Positions 25,532 through 34,366 of a DNA stretch of 64,000 nt are shown in pieces; positions within the stretch are counted from its first letter, which is position 1; each line of letters opens with the position of its first letter. Made by a program: the position numbers and the translations under genes. Below the pieces are notes generated by a model. That model made no database searches and was not told where the DNA came from. It saw only the letters and a list, made by a program, of their open reading frames with translations. The DNA lies in assembly GCA_015689775.1 (NCBI GenBank), contig WVSR01000002.1, positions 62,001 to 126,000 of the forward strand, read 5' to 3'. The stretch comes from Rhodobacterales bacterium LSUCC0387 (lineage in GTDB: Bacteria > Pseudomonadota > Alphaproteobacteria > Rhodobacterales > Rhodobacteraceae).

Positions 25532-26563
25532 ATGATGAACAAGTTCAAAATGACCCGTCGAAGCTTCGGCCTTATGACGGCAGGTGGAGCGGCAAGCTTT
25601 ATCCTAGGCGCGCCGGCGATCGTTCGGGCGCAGACGGCAGTGACCTTTGCCGTGCCGAACCCCTCTGCTCTTACTTGGCTGCCCTATTGGGTCGCCGTGG
25701 GCGAGGGGTATTTCGCAGAGGAAGGTTTGGATCTTCGTCTCGAAGCTGTTGATGGCTCTTCGTCGGTTCTGCAGGCGATGAGCGCTGGACAGGCTCACAT
25801 CGGTGCACCTGGACCAGGGCCAACACTGGGCGCGCGTTCGCGGGGAGTGGATGTGAAGTTCCTATATAACCTATATCCAAAATCTGTGTTCGGCCTACTG
25901 GTCAAGGATGACAGCGCCTATCAATCGCCAGCAGACCTAAAGGGGTCAATAATAGGCGTAGGGACAGCGGACGGGGCGGAAGTCTCCTTCACCTCGGCGA
26001 TCATGACAGATCTCGGTCTGTCTGAGGGTGCGGATTTCACCTACCTGCCAGTCGGCGACGGCGGGACCGCAGCAGTGGCCTTCTTGCGTGATGATGTGAA
26101 CGCATACGCGGGCGCCGTTTCGGATGCTGCAATTCTGGCATCGCGCGGCCTGAACCTTCGCGAGATCACTCCTGAGGCATACCTGGGCTTCTTTGGAAAC
26201 GGAATCGCGATGCTCGAAAGCCAAATGGCTGCCATGCCAGATCTTGCCCCCAAGTTTGGCAAGGCATTGGTGCGCGGAATGCGCTTCGCCTCAGATGCGG
26301 CCAACAAGGAAAAGGCGCTAGCTCATTGTGCAGCGGGCAACCCGCAAGAGGGTGAGCAGGACTATGCCGCCTCTCTGTTTGACGGCGTGCTCAACCGGAT
26401 GACCCCGACTAACGCATTTATGGGTCAGGGTTACGGCTTCCAGCCGGCTGAACATTGGCAGGCGATACATGACAGTGCCGTTTCATCGGGGGCGCTTTCT
26501 GCGCCGCTGCCCGATCTGTCGGCTGTATACACGAATGATTTCGTGGCTGGCTGGAACGCCTGA
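25532..26563 (+). CDS. ABC transporter substrate-binding protein (NMT1/THI5-like), Tat-exported
   Basis: The 343-residue protein begins with a twin-arginine signal (MTRRSFGLMTAGGAA) and likely cleavage after VRA, near residue 33, so it folds before export to the periplasm. The mature part has the NMT1/SsuA-type pattern: LTWLPYWVAVGEGYFAEEGL, SSVLQAMSAGQAHIGAPGPG and LKGSIIGVGTADGAEVSF. Such proteins bind pyrimidine precursors, sulfonates, riboflavin-like or aromatic compounds. GGGAGGAAA precedes the ATG. It shares its last base with the start of the ATPase gene, forming a tight operon. Confidence 0.9.
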   Translation: MMNKFKMTRRSFGLMTAGGAASFILGAPAIVRAQTAVTFAVPNPSALTWLPYWVAVGEGYFAEEGLDLRLEAVDGSSSVLQAMSAGQAHIGAPGPGPTLGARSRGVDVKFLYNLYPKSVFGLLVKDDSAYQSPADLKGSIIGVGTADGAEVSFTSAIMTDLGLSEGADFTYLPVGDGGTAAVAFLRDDVNAYAGAVSDAAILASRGLNLREITPEAYLGFFGNGIAMLESQMAAMPDLAPKFGKALVRGMRFASDAANKEKALAHCAAGNPQEGEQDYAASLFDGVLNRMTPTNAFMGQGYGFQPAEHWQAIHDSAVSSGALSAPLPDLSAVYTNDFVAGWNA

Positions 26564-27378
26564 TGTCCATGGCAGAGCCCCGCAATTTGACCGCCAACTC
26601 GGCTGTACCGACGCGACCGGTTTACGAGATTGCGCGACTGTCGAAGACATATGCCCGCAACAGCCTGACGGCCCTCACCGATGTCAACCTTACGCTCTAC
26701 GAGGGTGAATTCGTATCAGTGGTCGGCTCTTCTGGCTGCGGGAAATCGACATTGCTCAAGATCATGGCGGGGCTCTTGCCGCCCACCAAAGGCCGAGTAG
26801 TTTTAGAAGGAAAGCCCGTATCAGGCCCGCGTGCTGATATCGGCATAATGTTTCAGCAGGCGACGCTGCTACCATGGAAAACAACGGTAGAAAACATCGT
26901 GCTCCCCATCCAGATACGCGAAGGGCGCGTAGCTGCAAAGGCCGCAATTCCGCGCGCGATGGACTTGCTCGAGCTTGTCGGCCTTGGGGAATTCGCCCAT
27001 GTCTATCCTGGCGAATTGTCTGGCGGGATGGCTCAGCGGGCATCTATTTGTCGGATGCTGATCGCAAATCCCGCAGTACTACTTCTAGACGAACCATTCA
27101 GCGCTCTTGATGAACTTACACGGGATTTCATGAACATGGAGCTGCAGCGCATTTGCGCCGAGCAAAATCGTACCGCATTCCTTGTTACGCATTCGTTGGC
27201 GGAAGCGGTGATTTTATCGGACCGCATTCTTGTGATGAAACCTCGTCCTGGCCGGATCGTCGAAGAAATCCTGATCGACCTTCCACGTCCACGCACCCTT
27301 GAAATGGTCAACACCGCCCATTTTGGCGAGATTGTTAGTCATATCCGTGACCTTTTGGGTAAGGAAGCATTTCAATGA
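26563..27378 (+). CDS. ABC transporter ATP-binding protein (SsuB/TauB-like)
   Basis: The 271-residue ATPase shows Walker A VGSSGCGKST (54-63), Q-loop IGIMFQQATLLPW, signature GELSGGMAQRASI, Walker B AVLLLDEPFSALD and the switch histidine in FLVTHSLAEAV. The C-terminal PRPGRIVEEILIDLPRPR is characteristic of the nitrate/sulfonate/taurine importer branch. It energises uptake of the ligand delivered by the upstream Tat-exported binding protein. Its start overlaps the binding protein stop by one base, and its end overlaps the permease start by four. Confidence 0.93.
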   Translation: MSMAEPRNLTANSAVPTRPVYEIARLSKTYARNSLTALTDVNLTLYEGEFVSVVGSSGCGKSTLLKIMAGLLPPTKGRVVLEGKPVSGPRADIGIMFQQATLLPWKTTVENIVLPIQIREGRVAAKAAIPRAMDLLELVGLGEFAHVYPGELSGGMAQRASICRMLIANPAVLLLDEPFSALDELTRDFMNMELQRICAEQNRTAFLVTHSLAEAVILSDRILVMKPRPGRIVEEILIDLPRPRTLEMVNTAHFGEIVSHIRDLLGKEAFQ

Positions 27379-28223
27379 ACATCACGCCTGAGGATAATGA
27401 AGATACCGTCTGGGTCGAAAGGGAGGCGTTCATAGACCGTATTCCGCGGTGGGTCGCAATGCTTGGCCTGGCTGTTTTGGTCATTGGCATTTGGCATCTA
27501 GCGACCGAACAAATGGGATGGGTATCACCAATCATTCTGCCTTCGCCTGGTGAAACGCTATCCGATCTAATGGGCGTGGGCTTGAACCTATTGAATAGGG
27601 GATACATGCTAGGTGCACTCTGGACCACGACCCGAACCGTGTTTTGGGCATTTCTGATTGCTGCAGGGATTGGTTTTTCATTGGGCGTGTTGGTAGGCGA
27701 AACCCGTTTCGGCGAAAAGGCCGTAATGCCCTACCTGGTTGCCATCGACACGATGCCTAAGGTTGCCTTCGCCCCGCTTTTTATTGCGTGGCTTGGTTTT
27801 GATATCGCCTCGAAGGTGGCGCTTGCAACCTTCATCGCCACATTTCCGATTGTGGTTTCGACCGCTGCTGGCCTTTATGCTGCATCGGAGAACGAGCGCA
27901 TGCTGTTCAAATCGATCGGTGCCAGCCGATGGCAGACGCTTGTGCGACTAAAGCTACCCAATGCGCTGCCCTTTATATTTACCGGCCTAAAGATCGCTGC
28001 TGTGGGCGTGATGGCAGGTGCAATAACTGGCGAGTTTCTTGGTGGAGGCCAGGGTTTCGGTGCATTGATTCGCGAATCTGCAAGCATGTTGGATACGCCG
28101 CGCGTCTTTTCGTTGATCTTGTACCTGTCTTTGTTGGGTTTGGCCCTTTTCTTCACGGTGGCTTGGGTGCAGAAGCGTCTCGTTTTTTGGAATAAGGGCG
28201 ATAGGCCCGGTGGTGTGACGTAA
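27375..28223 (+). CDS. ABC transporter permease (SsuC/TauC-like)
   Basis: The 282-residue inner membrane protein has about six helices. The coupling EAA loop appears as ENERMLFKSIGASRWQTLVRLKLPNALP, where it contacts the ATPase. Other family features are PSPGETLSDL, PKVAFAPLFIAWLGFDIASK and GAITGEFLGGGQGFGALI. It completes the importer with the two upstream genes. Its stop shares a base with the start of the GntR gene, so the regulator is in the same transcript as the transporter. Confidence 0.92.
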   Translation: MNITPEDNEDTVWVEREAFIDRIPRWVAMLGLAVLVIGIWHLATEQMGWVSPIILPSPGETLSDLMGVGLNLLNRGYMLGALWTTTRTVFWAFLIAAGIGFSLGVLVGETRFGEKAVMPYLVAIDTMPKVAFAPLFIAWLGFDIASKVALATFIATFPIVVSTAAGLYAASENERMLFKSIGASRWQTLVRLKLPNALPFIFTGLKIAAVGVMAGAITGEFLGGGQGFGALIRESASMLDTPRVFSLILYLSLLGLALFFTVAWVQKRLVFWNKGDRPGGVT

Positions 28224-28915
28224 TGAATGTTCTAGACAAGCCAGCAAACGACCCAAAGAATCTATCGGATAAGGCCCACGAACAAATCCGCCGTGATATT
28301 CTGGTCGGTGCTTTGTTTCCTGGTGATAAGCTGCTGATCGAAGCGATGTCTGAACGATACGGCATTGGTATAGCCCCAGTGCGCGAGGCGCTGAACCGGC
28401 TTTCGTCGGAGGGGCTGGTCGAGCGTAAGAGCCAGCGGGGCTTTTTCGTGACCGAGATCTCAATGGCCACCCTCGAAGAACTGGTAAAAACCCGCATCTG
28501 GCTCGAAACGCTTGGGCTCCGTGAGGCGATGAAGCATTCGACTGAGGAATGGGAGGAACAGCTGGTTATCGCCTACCATCGGCTGGCCCGCACGAACCGG
28601 CGCATACCTCCCGAGGCAGAGAATGATTTGTCTGAGGAATGGGAATTGCGGCACAAGGAATTCCACATGCTACTTCTCGATCGGTGTGGCTCAAGTTGGT
28701 TGTTGGGTTTTTGCTCGACCATGATGGATCAAGCGGTACGCTATCGGAATCTGTCGATGAACTTGCATCCAAACCTTTTGCGCCGCGAAGGGGCCGCAGC
28801 CGAGCATGAAGCGCTTTTGAATGCCGTGCTTGAGCATGATACGACACTTGCCTGCCAACTCCTTGTCGAGCACTACACGGTCACCTTGGAGGGGCTGCGG
28901 TCTTTGCTAACTTGA
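28223..28915 (+). CDS. GntR-family transcriptional regulator (FCD subfamily)
   Basis: The 230-residue regulator has an N-terminal winged helix (AHEQIRRDILVGALFPGDKL, IGIAPVREALNRLSSEGLVE, KSQRGFFVTEIS) and a C-terminal FCD-type helical domain (about 85-220), including WELRHKEFHMLLLDRCGS. It is the last gene of the ABC transporter operon and probably controls that operon and the divergent FAH-HIBADH-TauE genes. It is distinct in sequence from the GntR protein at 1 kb. The inducer is unknown. Confidence 0.9.
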   Translation: MNVLDKPANDPKNLSDKAHEQIRRDILVGALFPGDKLLIEAMSERYGIGIAPVREALNRLSSEGLVERKSQRGFFVTEISMATLEELVKTRIWLETLGLREAMKHSTEEWEEQLVIAYHRLARTNRRIPPEAENDLSEEWELRHKEFHMLLLDRCGSSWLLGFCSTMMDQAVRYRNLSMNLHPNLLRREGAAAEHEALLNAVLEHDTTLACQLLVEHYTVTLEGLRSLLT

Positions 28916-28944
28916 AAATTTATAATTTGTGAGCAGGAGTTTTT

Positions 28945-29721
28945 ATGGGAGTAGATTTTGATAGCGACTTGGGGAAGCTCCAACGTTCGATGGCTGAGAG
29001 CATCGCAGGGACTAATCGACGCAATGCAATTTTGAGTGAGTTACAAATTGAGCCCGGCGATACCATCATTGATGTCGGTTGTGGTGCTGGTCATCTATTA
29101 ACACATCTGGCAAAAGCAGTCGGCGGCGATGGAACAGTTTATGGTTTAGACCCTAGCAAAGCACAGATTGACCAAGCTAATCTGCGTTGCTCAGAATTTG
29201 AAAATGTTAAGCTAATTGAAAGAAATGCAGATAACAGCCAATTGCCGAATGATTGCTGTCATTACGCAACTTCAACACAAGCCCTAGAATATATCCCTGA
29301 CGTTGACCCAGCTTTAGATGAAATTACACGCATTCTTCAGTCAGGAGGTGCATTCGTTAACGTTTCCATACTTTGGGACCATTTTAAATTCTATGGTGCA
29401 GACCAGCGATTGAATGAAAAAATTCACGATTCATTTAGAGCACATTGTAGCCATCAAATGCTGCCAATGGAGCTACCTGGCAAGCTTGAGCGCCGTGGCT
29501 TTAAATACATAAAAGACAAATCATTAGCGTTTGTCATTACTAGAAGAGATAGAAACTCACCAGCCCGATACACAGAAGATGTAATGGCAAACTTTGCGTT
29601 AACTCAGGGCATATCGAAAGAAGAGGTTTCGGATTGGAAATCTCAGCTTGAAAAAGCTGAGCAGGAAGGTCGGTTTGGCTTTACAAGTTTCCCAGTTATG
29701 ACGAGTGGCTATTTGGGCTGA
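28945..29721 (+). CDS. Class I SAM-dependent methyltransferase
   Basis: The 258-residue protein has motif I IIDVGCGAGHLLTHLAKAVG (about 46-65), motif II VYGLDPSKAQIDQA and a UbiE/Methyltransf_11-like core with TSTQALEYIPDVDPALDEI. An AGGAG site precedes the ATG. The substrate is unknown; the general fold resembles small-molecule methyltransferases such as arsenite or quinone methylases, but no specific signature is visible. The gene is clearly AT-richer than the upstream ABC/GntR operon, which suggests separate acquisition. It is followed by a short repeat region rather than another plus-strand gene. Confidence 0.83.
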   Translation: MGVDFDSDLGKLQRSMAESIAGTNRRNAILSELQIEPGDTIIDVGCGAGHLLTHLAKAVGGDGTVYGLDPSKAQIDQANLRCSEFENVKLIERNADNSQLPNDCCHYATSTQALEYIPDVDPALDEITRILQSGGAFVNVSILWDHFKFYGADQRLNEKIHDSFRAHCSHQMLPMELPGKLERRGFKYIKDKSLAFVITRRDRNSPARYTEDVMANFALTQGISKEEVSDWKSQLEKAEQEGRFGFTSFPVMTSGYLG

Positions 29722-29723
29722 CA

Positions 29724-29936
29724 TTAATCTTCAAGCTCATCACTACGCCAATTAAGCCGCAATATAAATCGCACTACACCCGCCTCGAGCATAACGCGCT
29801 TGCACAAGTGAGCAAGCACGCAGCTGAGAGTGCTTCGGTCAGTGCTATTTTGATCAACTTGCTTATCAACTCTATCAACCCTATCAACTGGAGTGGACAA
29901 GGTTGATAGGGTTGACGGCTTGCTCGAGTGCTCCAC
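29724..29936 (-). CDS. Small hypothetical ORF encoded across a repeat region (doubtful)
   Basis: A 70-codon minus-strand frame lies immediately downstream of the methyltransferase gene. Its N-terminal third is low-complexity (STLSTLSTPVDRVDRVD) because it reads through the TATCAAC-type repeats. The remaining part, CVLAHLCKRVMLEAGVVRFI and LRLNWRSDELED, looks more protein-like. I do not recognise it. It could be a remnant of a gene cut by an integration event, or a chance frame. Confidence 0.22.
   Translation of the reverse strand: MEHSSKPSTLSTLSTPVDRVDRVDKQVDQNSTDRSTLSCVLAHLCKRVMLEAGVVRFILRLNWRSDELED
29875..29915. repeat. 14-bp perfect inverted repeat with TATCAAC-type direct repeats
   Basis: TCAACCCTATCAAC (29875-29888) is the exact reverse complement of GTTGATAGGGTTGA (29902-29915), with a 13-base loop. 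Just upstream, three head-to-tail 9-base units of TATCAACNC type run from about 29864 to 29890. This could be a transcription terminator between the convergent methyltransferase and autotransporter genes, or a protein-binding/recombination site. Confidence 0.6.
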
Positions 29937-29952
29937 TCAACACTGCGGCCCA

Positions 29953-32034
29953 TCAGAACCGCATCTCCACCCCGAAGACTGCACTTGAACGGCGTGAGCT
30001 GCCGACCTTGTCCACGGCAAAGCGGAAGTCGATGTTGCGAAGGCCGTCGTTCGAGTGGGCGGTGTAGCCCACCTCACCACCGCTACCGCAGTTTTCTGTG
30101 CGGCGTGTCGCCATGGTTCGCTCGCAGATCAGACGCGGCGAGAATGACAGTGAGGCATTAGTGTTGGCTGTAGGGCTATTTTGGATGGCGTATATAACCT
30201 CTGGACGGAGCGTCACGTTAGCAATTGATACCGAGCCTGCATTGAGGCTGAGGGTATCATCCACCAAGCCGTAAGCTCTGCCCGTGAAAAAGACCGTGCC
30301 AATCTGGGTCTTGCCATAATTAACGGCCAGTTCAGGACGGAACTCATAATCCGTGTAGTCATATGAACCCGAAACGGAAGCTCCTACTGTGACTGTCTCG
30401 CTGCGGTAATCGCTTTCCAGTGCCAGCGTGCCATTGCTCATGTCCAGCTCACTATGGCCCACACCAAGTGACAAATAGGCGTCTGTGAAGAGCGTCTCTG
30501 CCAATCGATGTGCGATATACCCCCCCACATTCAATCCAAGGCGGGTCTGGTCGCCTGCAAACGTCCCGTTGATATCGCTTTCGGACGCTTCAGCCCCCAC
30601 ATAGTAACCAAGCAATGTGCCATCGGCGACCATATGCTCCCACGCCACACGAGCAGACAGCGTGGCTGTGGTGTTATCCGTATCCAGATCATGCTGAATA
30701 TCGAAATCGCTGAAGAACAGACGGCGATAAGCGCCACTGTGACGTATTAGGCTTGCAGTGGCTGTTCCTCTGGTGCTGAGCGTTCCTGCATCAGCGGAGG
30801 CCACGCCATCTATCTCCAATGGCGCTGAGCGTGTGGAGAGCGTTGGAAGGCTGCCGTCCGCCCCTCTCAGACGCCCTCTGACATCACTCATCATCCGTGC
30901 TGAGGCGTTCAGGCTGCTTCTGACAGCCCGCATCATGTCATCCACCAGGACTGTGCGGATGGCTGTCTCATTGGCAGCAAAATCAAGTGCAGGCGAATTG
31001 GTCTGCACTACAGTAAACGTGGCACTACTCGCAGTTATGGCGTTATCGGAGCTATCCTCAACCGTTGCCCCTATCGCCACATAAACCGTCTGCTCCGAAC
31101 TGAAATCACCCGTTGGGTTAATTGTAATCACATTGCCGCTGACGGTCGCATCAAAGGCGATGTTAGAGCCGCTGGAGTTCGTGTCCTTCAAGGTAATCAG
31201 TGCATCCACATTTGTGTCTGACAAAGCACTGTCATCAAGCAGCCGAACCGCTTCGTTGAAGGTAATCGTGATATTTGCATCTGCAGCTACACCCGTGGCA
31301 CCGTCCGCAGGGCTGAACGTCAGGGTGGGGGCGATGAATTCTCTAATCGGGGTGCCGGAAACAAACCAGGCCTTGGTATTAATGTTAAGTGGATAGGCTG
31401 CCTGCATAGCTGTAGCGCTGCCCGAGAACAAATTCCAATCCGCCCCGTCAGGGATATTCGAAACATCCCAGCCCCGAATATCTTGGCTAAAATCGGGCGC
31501 ATCACGAAACATCTGTCCAAGCGAGGTTGCTGATGTAACGTCCCAAGCACTAATGTCTTGATTGAAGCTCGTAGCCTGCCAAAACATCCAAAAGAAATCA
31601 GTATTATTACTTACGTCCCACCTACCAATGTCAGCGTTAAAGACATTAGCATTATAAAACATTGCTTTAAAATAGGTGCCTGAGCTTACATCCCAACTGC
31701 CTATGTCTGCATTGAAAGCTCTAGCTTTGTAAAACATTAAATAAAAGTTTGTTACGCTGCTCACATTCCACGCGCTGATGTCGCCATTGAAGGTCGTCCG
31801 GTCCTTGAAAGCAGAATCCATGTCAGTAACTTGAGACGTGTCCCAATTTGGCATCGTTCCAAATCCTGAACTTGCACCGTAACTGGTACAAAGACCTGTA
31901 ACCGGTTGCTCAGCCAGACAATTAGTTATCGCTGTCGAGAAAGTTGCATCCGTCAGTGGAGTTTGAGCCATTGCGGGAATGCTGAACTGGGCTGCGAAAA
32001 CCAAACTTAATAAAAAAAGTCCAATAAATCTCAT
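29953..32034 (-). CDS. Surface autotransporter with BspA-like repeats and an Ig-like domain
   Basis: The 693-residue protein has four parts. A signal peptide occupies 1-23 (LLSLVFAAQFSIPAMA). BspA-type (DUF285) repeats of about 25 residues cover 64-195, each with a W-[DN]-[VT]-S core and F-N-x-D-I spacing. An SbsA-like Ig domain covers about 237-343 (LTFSPADGATGVAADANITI and ITINPTGDF). A C-terminal beta-barrel of about 250 residues ends in a terminal phenylalanine (VFGVEMRF), typical of outer membrane proteins. It should be displayed on the cell surface, perhaps in adhesion. It is convergent with the methyltransferase gene and ends a region bounded by tRNA-Glu. Confidence 0.85.
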   Translation of the reverse strand: MRFIGLFLLSLVFAAQFSIPAMAQTPLTDATFSTAITNCLAEQPVTGLCTSYGASSGFGTMPNWDTSQVTDMDSAFKDRTTFNGDISAWNVSSVTNFYLMFYKARAFNADIGSWDVSSGTYFKAMFYNANVFNADIGRWDVSNNTDFFWMFWQATSFNQDISAWDVTSATSLGQMFRDAPDFSQDIRGWDVSNIPDGADWNLFSGSATAMQAAYPLNINTKAWFVSGTPIREFIAPTLTFSPADGATGVAADANITITFNEAVRLLDDSALSDTNVDALITLKDTNSSGSNIAFDATVSGNVITINPTGDFSSEQTVYVAIGATVEDSSDNAITASSATFTVVQTNSPALDFAANETAIRTVLVDDMMRAVRSSLNASARMMSDVRGRLRGADGSLPTLSTRSAPLEIDGVASADAGTLSTRGTATASLIRHSGAYRRLFFSDFDIQHDLDTDNTTATLSARVAWEHMVADGTLLGYYVGAEASESDINGTFAGDQTRLGLNVGGYIAHRLAETLFTDAYLSLGVGHSELDMSNGTLALESDYRSETVTVGASVSGSYDYTDYEFRPELAVNYGKTQIGTVFFTGRAYGLVDDTLSLNAGSVSIANVTLRPEVIYAIQNSPTANTNASLSFSPRLICERTMATRRTENCGSGGEVGYTAHSNDGLRNIDFRFAVDKVGSSRRSSAVFGVEMRF

Positions 32035-32357
32035 GTCAGTCTCAGCTTAAAGCTTGAAGAGACCGACTTAGATCAATCCAAAATTGGAGTTACACGCATA
32101 ACCTAAATACTATGGGTCATATTAAGCAACACAAAACGGGAGCAATGCGCGCGCGTAGTAAGGTGGCTCGCCGTCGACGTCAAATTACATCCAAATTCTC
32201 TGGATGATTTGCCAGGGTGGTCTATTTGCAAAAATTTTTATTCTGAAAACATCGCCATTTATTCGCCAAAGCGCAATGCAATGTGGGGACGGGTGTCAGG
32301 TTTAAAAATTCCAGACTTCGTCAAGCCATTGAGAATATTTATCTATTTTTGGTGATG
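32035..32357. other. Non-coding gap between the autotransporter start and tRNA-Glu
   Basis: These 323 bases hold no convincing gene on either strand. The left part must contain the autotransporter promoter and leader. A weak GTCTC...GAGAC inverted pair lies near 32039-32063. I looked for a repeat of the tRNA 3' end that would mark an integration site and found none by eye. Confidence 0.6.
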
Positions 32358-32432
32358 TGGCAGCCCGTAGGGGAATCGAACCCCTCTTTCCAGGTTGAAA
32401 ACCTGGCGTCCTAACCGATAGACGAACGGGCC
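32358..32432 (-). tRNA. tRNA-Glu (anticodon TTC)
   Basis: A complete 75-base cloverleaf is readable on the minus strand. The acceptor stem GGCCCGT pairs with ACGGGCT (one G-U at the first pair), followed by discriminator G and an encoded CCA. The anticodon arm is CCAGG-TTTTCAA-CCTGG with anticodon TTC. The T arm has GAGGGGTTCGATTCCCC. The D arm contains GGTTAGGA. It separates the accessory region on the left from the conserved recJ-glpX-hom block on the right; tRNA genes are frequent integration sites, but no flanking repeat was found. Confidence 0.97.
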
Positions 32433-32546
32433 ACGCTTAGTGTGCGCGGTTCTTAGGAAATGTGCGGCGGAGGCGCAAGAGGATTCTGTATTACTTTACG
32501 CTAATTTTTTATTTTCATAAATTGATCTAGGTCCAGCTTAGCTTGC

Positions 32547-34319
32547 TTAGACATCTGTCCATGCCGCATCTTCAAGGCGCAGTTGTACTTTGCTGCGGCC
32601 CTGCCAATGGTTCAATTCCAGCCGCCCTGCAATGTGCATGTTGCGTCCTGATCGCTGTGCTTCTTGTAAAGTGGGGCCAAGCGGGCCCTCCATAGCACCA
32701 AAAGCAATGCCGTCTATTTTAGCTGGACCGCCATCGGTGGCAGTGAATTTTAAATGAGTTTCACCCACTGGTTTTGAGAAGGTGATTTTCACATTTGGAA
32801 ATGCAAAACGTGGAGCAGGTGCAGAGGCACCGAATGGTCCTGCTTGGTCCAACAGTTCTATTAATTCCGGTGTGGCTCCCGAGGGTAGGATGACAGCATC
32901 GACCTGTAAATCTTGATGCGTGGTGAGACCTGAACCTTGACGAGCTAGAAGATCTGACAAACGTGCCATCGCGGGTTCAAGTTGTGCGCGATCAAGACTT
33001 AGACCTGCAGCCATTTTGTGCCCGCCGCCTTTTTCAATCAGGCCCTCTGCCGCCAACTTTTGTATGGCTGCGCCTAGGTCAATACCCGCAACTGAGCGAC
33101 CAGATCCCTTACCTGCATTCCCGTCAAAACCGATGACAATGGCTGGGCGGTTCGATGCTTCTTTTAGACGGCTTGCAACAATGCCTACCACACCAGCGTG
33201 CCATCCATCGTTTGCAGCCCAGACTAGCGGTGCATCTAAACCGCGTGCTTCCGCTTGCGCAAAAGCTGCATTACGTACTGCAGCCTCGATTTCGCGGCGG
33301 TCTGTGTTGAGGCTTTCGAGCTTGGTTGCTATCGCTTGGACCTTATGTGGTTCAGTCTCGCACAAAAGTTTTGTACCAAGATCGGCCTCTCCAATACGTC
33401 CTCCTGCATTGATACGTGGGCCGAGGACGAATCCTAAATGATAGGCGCTCGGAGTACGATCAAGACGAGCTACATCGCATAGCGCCACAATTCCTGGACG
33501 CGCACGTCTTGCCATAACAGCTAATCCTTGACGTACAAATGCGCGATTTACCCCAATTAATGGCGCTACGTCAGCCACTGTAGCAAGGGCAACTAGATCG
33601 AGCATTGCCATTAGATCAGGGCCGATTTTGTCATGAACTTTTCGTAGCTCGCGGTTCATTTCTACTAATACTAAAAATACAACAGCAGCCGCACAAAGAT
33701 GACCCAATTCTCCAGTTTCATCTTGGCGGTTTGGGTTTACAACGGCAACACATTCAGGCAATTCAGCACCACCCAAATGGTGATCGAGGACCACCACATC
33801 GCAGTCAGCTGCTGCGATTGGCTCATGTGATAGGGTCCCACAATCAACACAGATGATAAGATCATGTGCAGCGCCCAGCTCCTGCATTGCAGGAATGTTT
33901 GGGCCATAGCCTTCGTCAATTCTATCAGGCACATATATGGTCGCGTCATGTCCCAGTTGACGTAGCCAGTCTATCAAAAGTGCGGCGGAGCTGCCGCCAT
34001 CAACATCATAATCTGCAAAAATTGCGATCTTTTGACGTGTTGTGGCGGCGGTCAAGATACGTGCTGCGGCCTTATTCATATCCCGCAAATTGCGTGGGTC
34101 AGGTAGCAGGTCGCGAAGTGTAGGGTTCAAAAAACTTGTGGCCTTCTCAGGCAATACTCCGCGCTGTGCCAAAAGCATGGCCACAGGTTGGGGAAGTTGT
34201 GCTTCGCGCGTGATTACGGTCGCGTGGCGCTCCAGTTCAGCTGCAGGAGCGATCCATCTTTTGCCCGTAAGCGACACCTCTACTTCAAGGCAGATATTCG
34301 CGTTCAAATCATCTGTCAT
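32547..34319 (-). CDS. recJ: Single-stranded-DNA-specific exonuclease RecJ
   Basis: The protein is 590 residues from the ATG at 34319. The frame stays open upstream but would run into glpX. DHH-superfamily motifs are present: ADYDVDG (102-108), the DHH triad at 179-181 (VVVLDHHLGG), and in the DHHA1 domain GGRIGEADLGTKLL and the glycine-rich GKGSGRSVAGIDLG followed by GGHKMAAG. RecJ degrades single-stranded DNA 5' to 3' in recombination and mismatch repair. It lies 47 bases after glpX in an operon with hom. Confidence 0.95.
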   Translation of the reverse strand: MTDDLNANICLEVEVSLTGKRWIAPAAELERHATVITREAQLPQPVAMLLAQRGVLPEKATSFLNPTLRDLLPDPRNLRDMNKAAARILTAATTRQKIAIFADYDVDGGSSAALLIDWLRQLGHDATIYVPDRIDEGYGPNIPAMQELGAAHDLIICVDCGTLSHEPIAAADCDVVVLDHHLGGAELPECVAVVNPNRQDETGELGHLCAAAVVFLVLVEMNRELRKVHDKIGPDLMAMLDLVALATVADVAPLIGVNRAFVRQGLAVMARRARPGIVALCDVARLDRTPSAYHLGFVLGPRINAGGRIGEADLGTKLLCETEPHKVQAIATKLESLNTDRREIEAAVRNAAFAQAEARGLDAPLVWAANDGWHAGVVGIVASRLKEASNRPAIVIGFDGNAGKGSGRSVAGIDLGAAIQKLAAEGLIEKGGGHKMAAGLSLDRAQLEPAMARLSDLLARQGSGLTTHQDLQVDAVILPSGATPELIELLDQAGPFGASAPAPRFAFPNVKITFSKPVGETHLKFTATDGGPAKIDGIAFGAMEGPLGPTLQEAQRSGRNMHIAGRLELNHWQGRSKVQLRLEDAAWTDV

Positions 34320-34366
34320 AACAGACTTCGCGGTATGAGCTCCGTGTGTTTTGCAGTGTGAGTCAT

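Noticed and set aside
32358-32432. tRNA-Glu as an attachment site with a duplicated 3' end
   Set aside because: I searched the left side by eye for a second copy of the tRNA 3' segment and found none, so no att site is reported.
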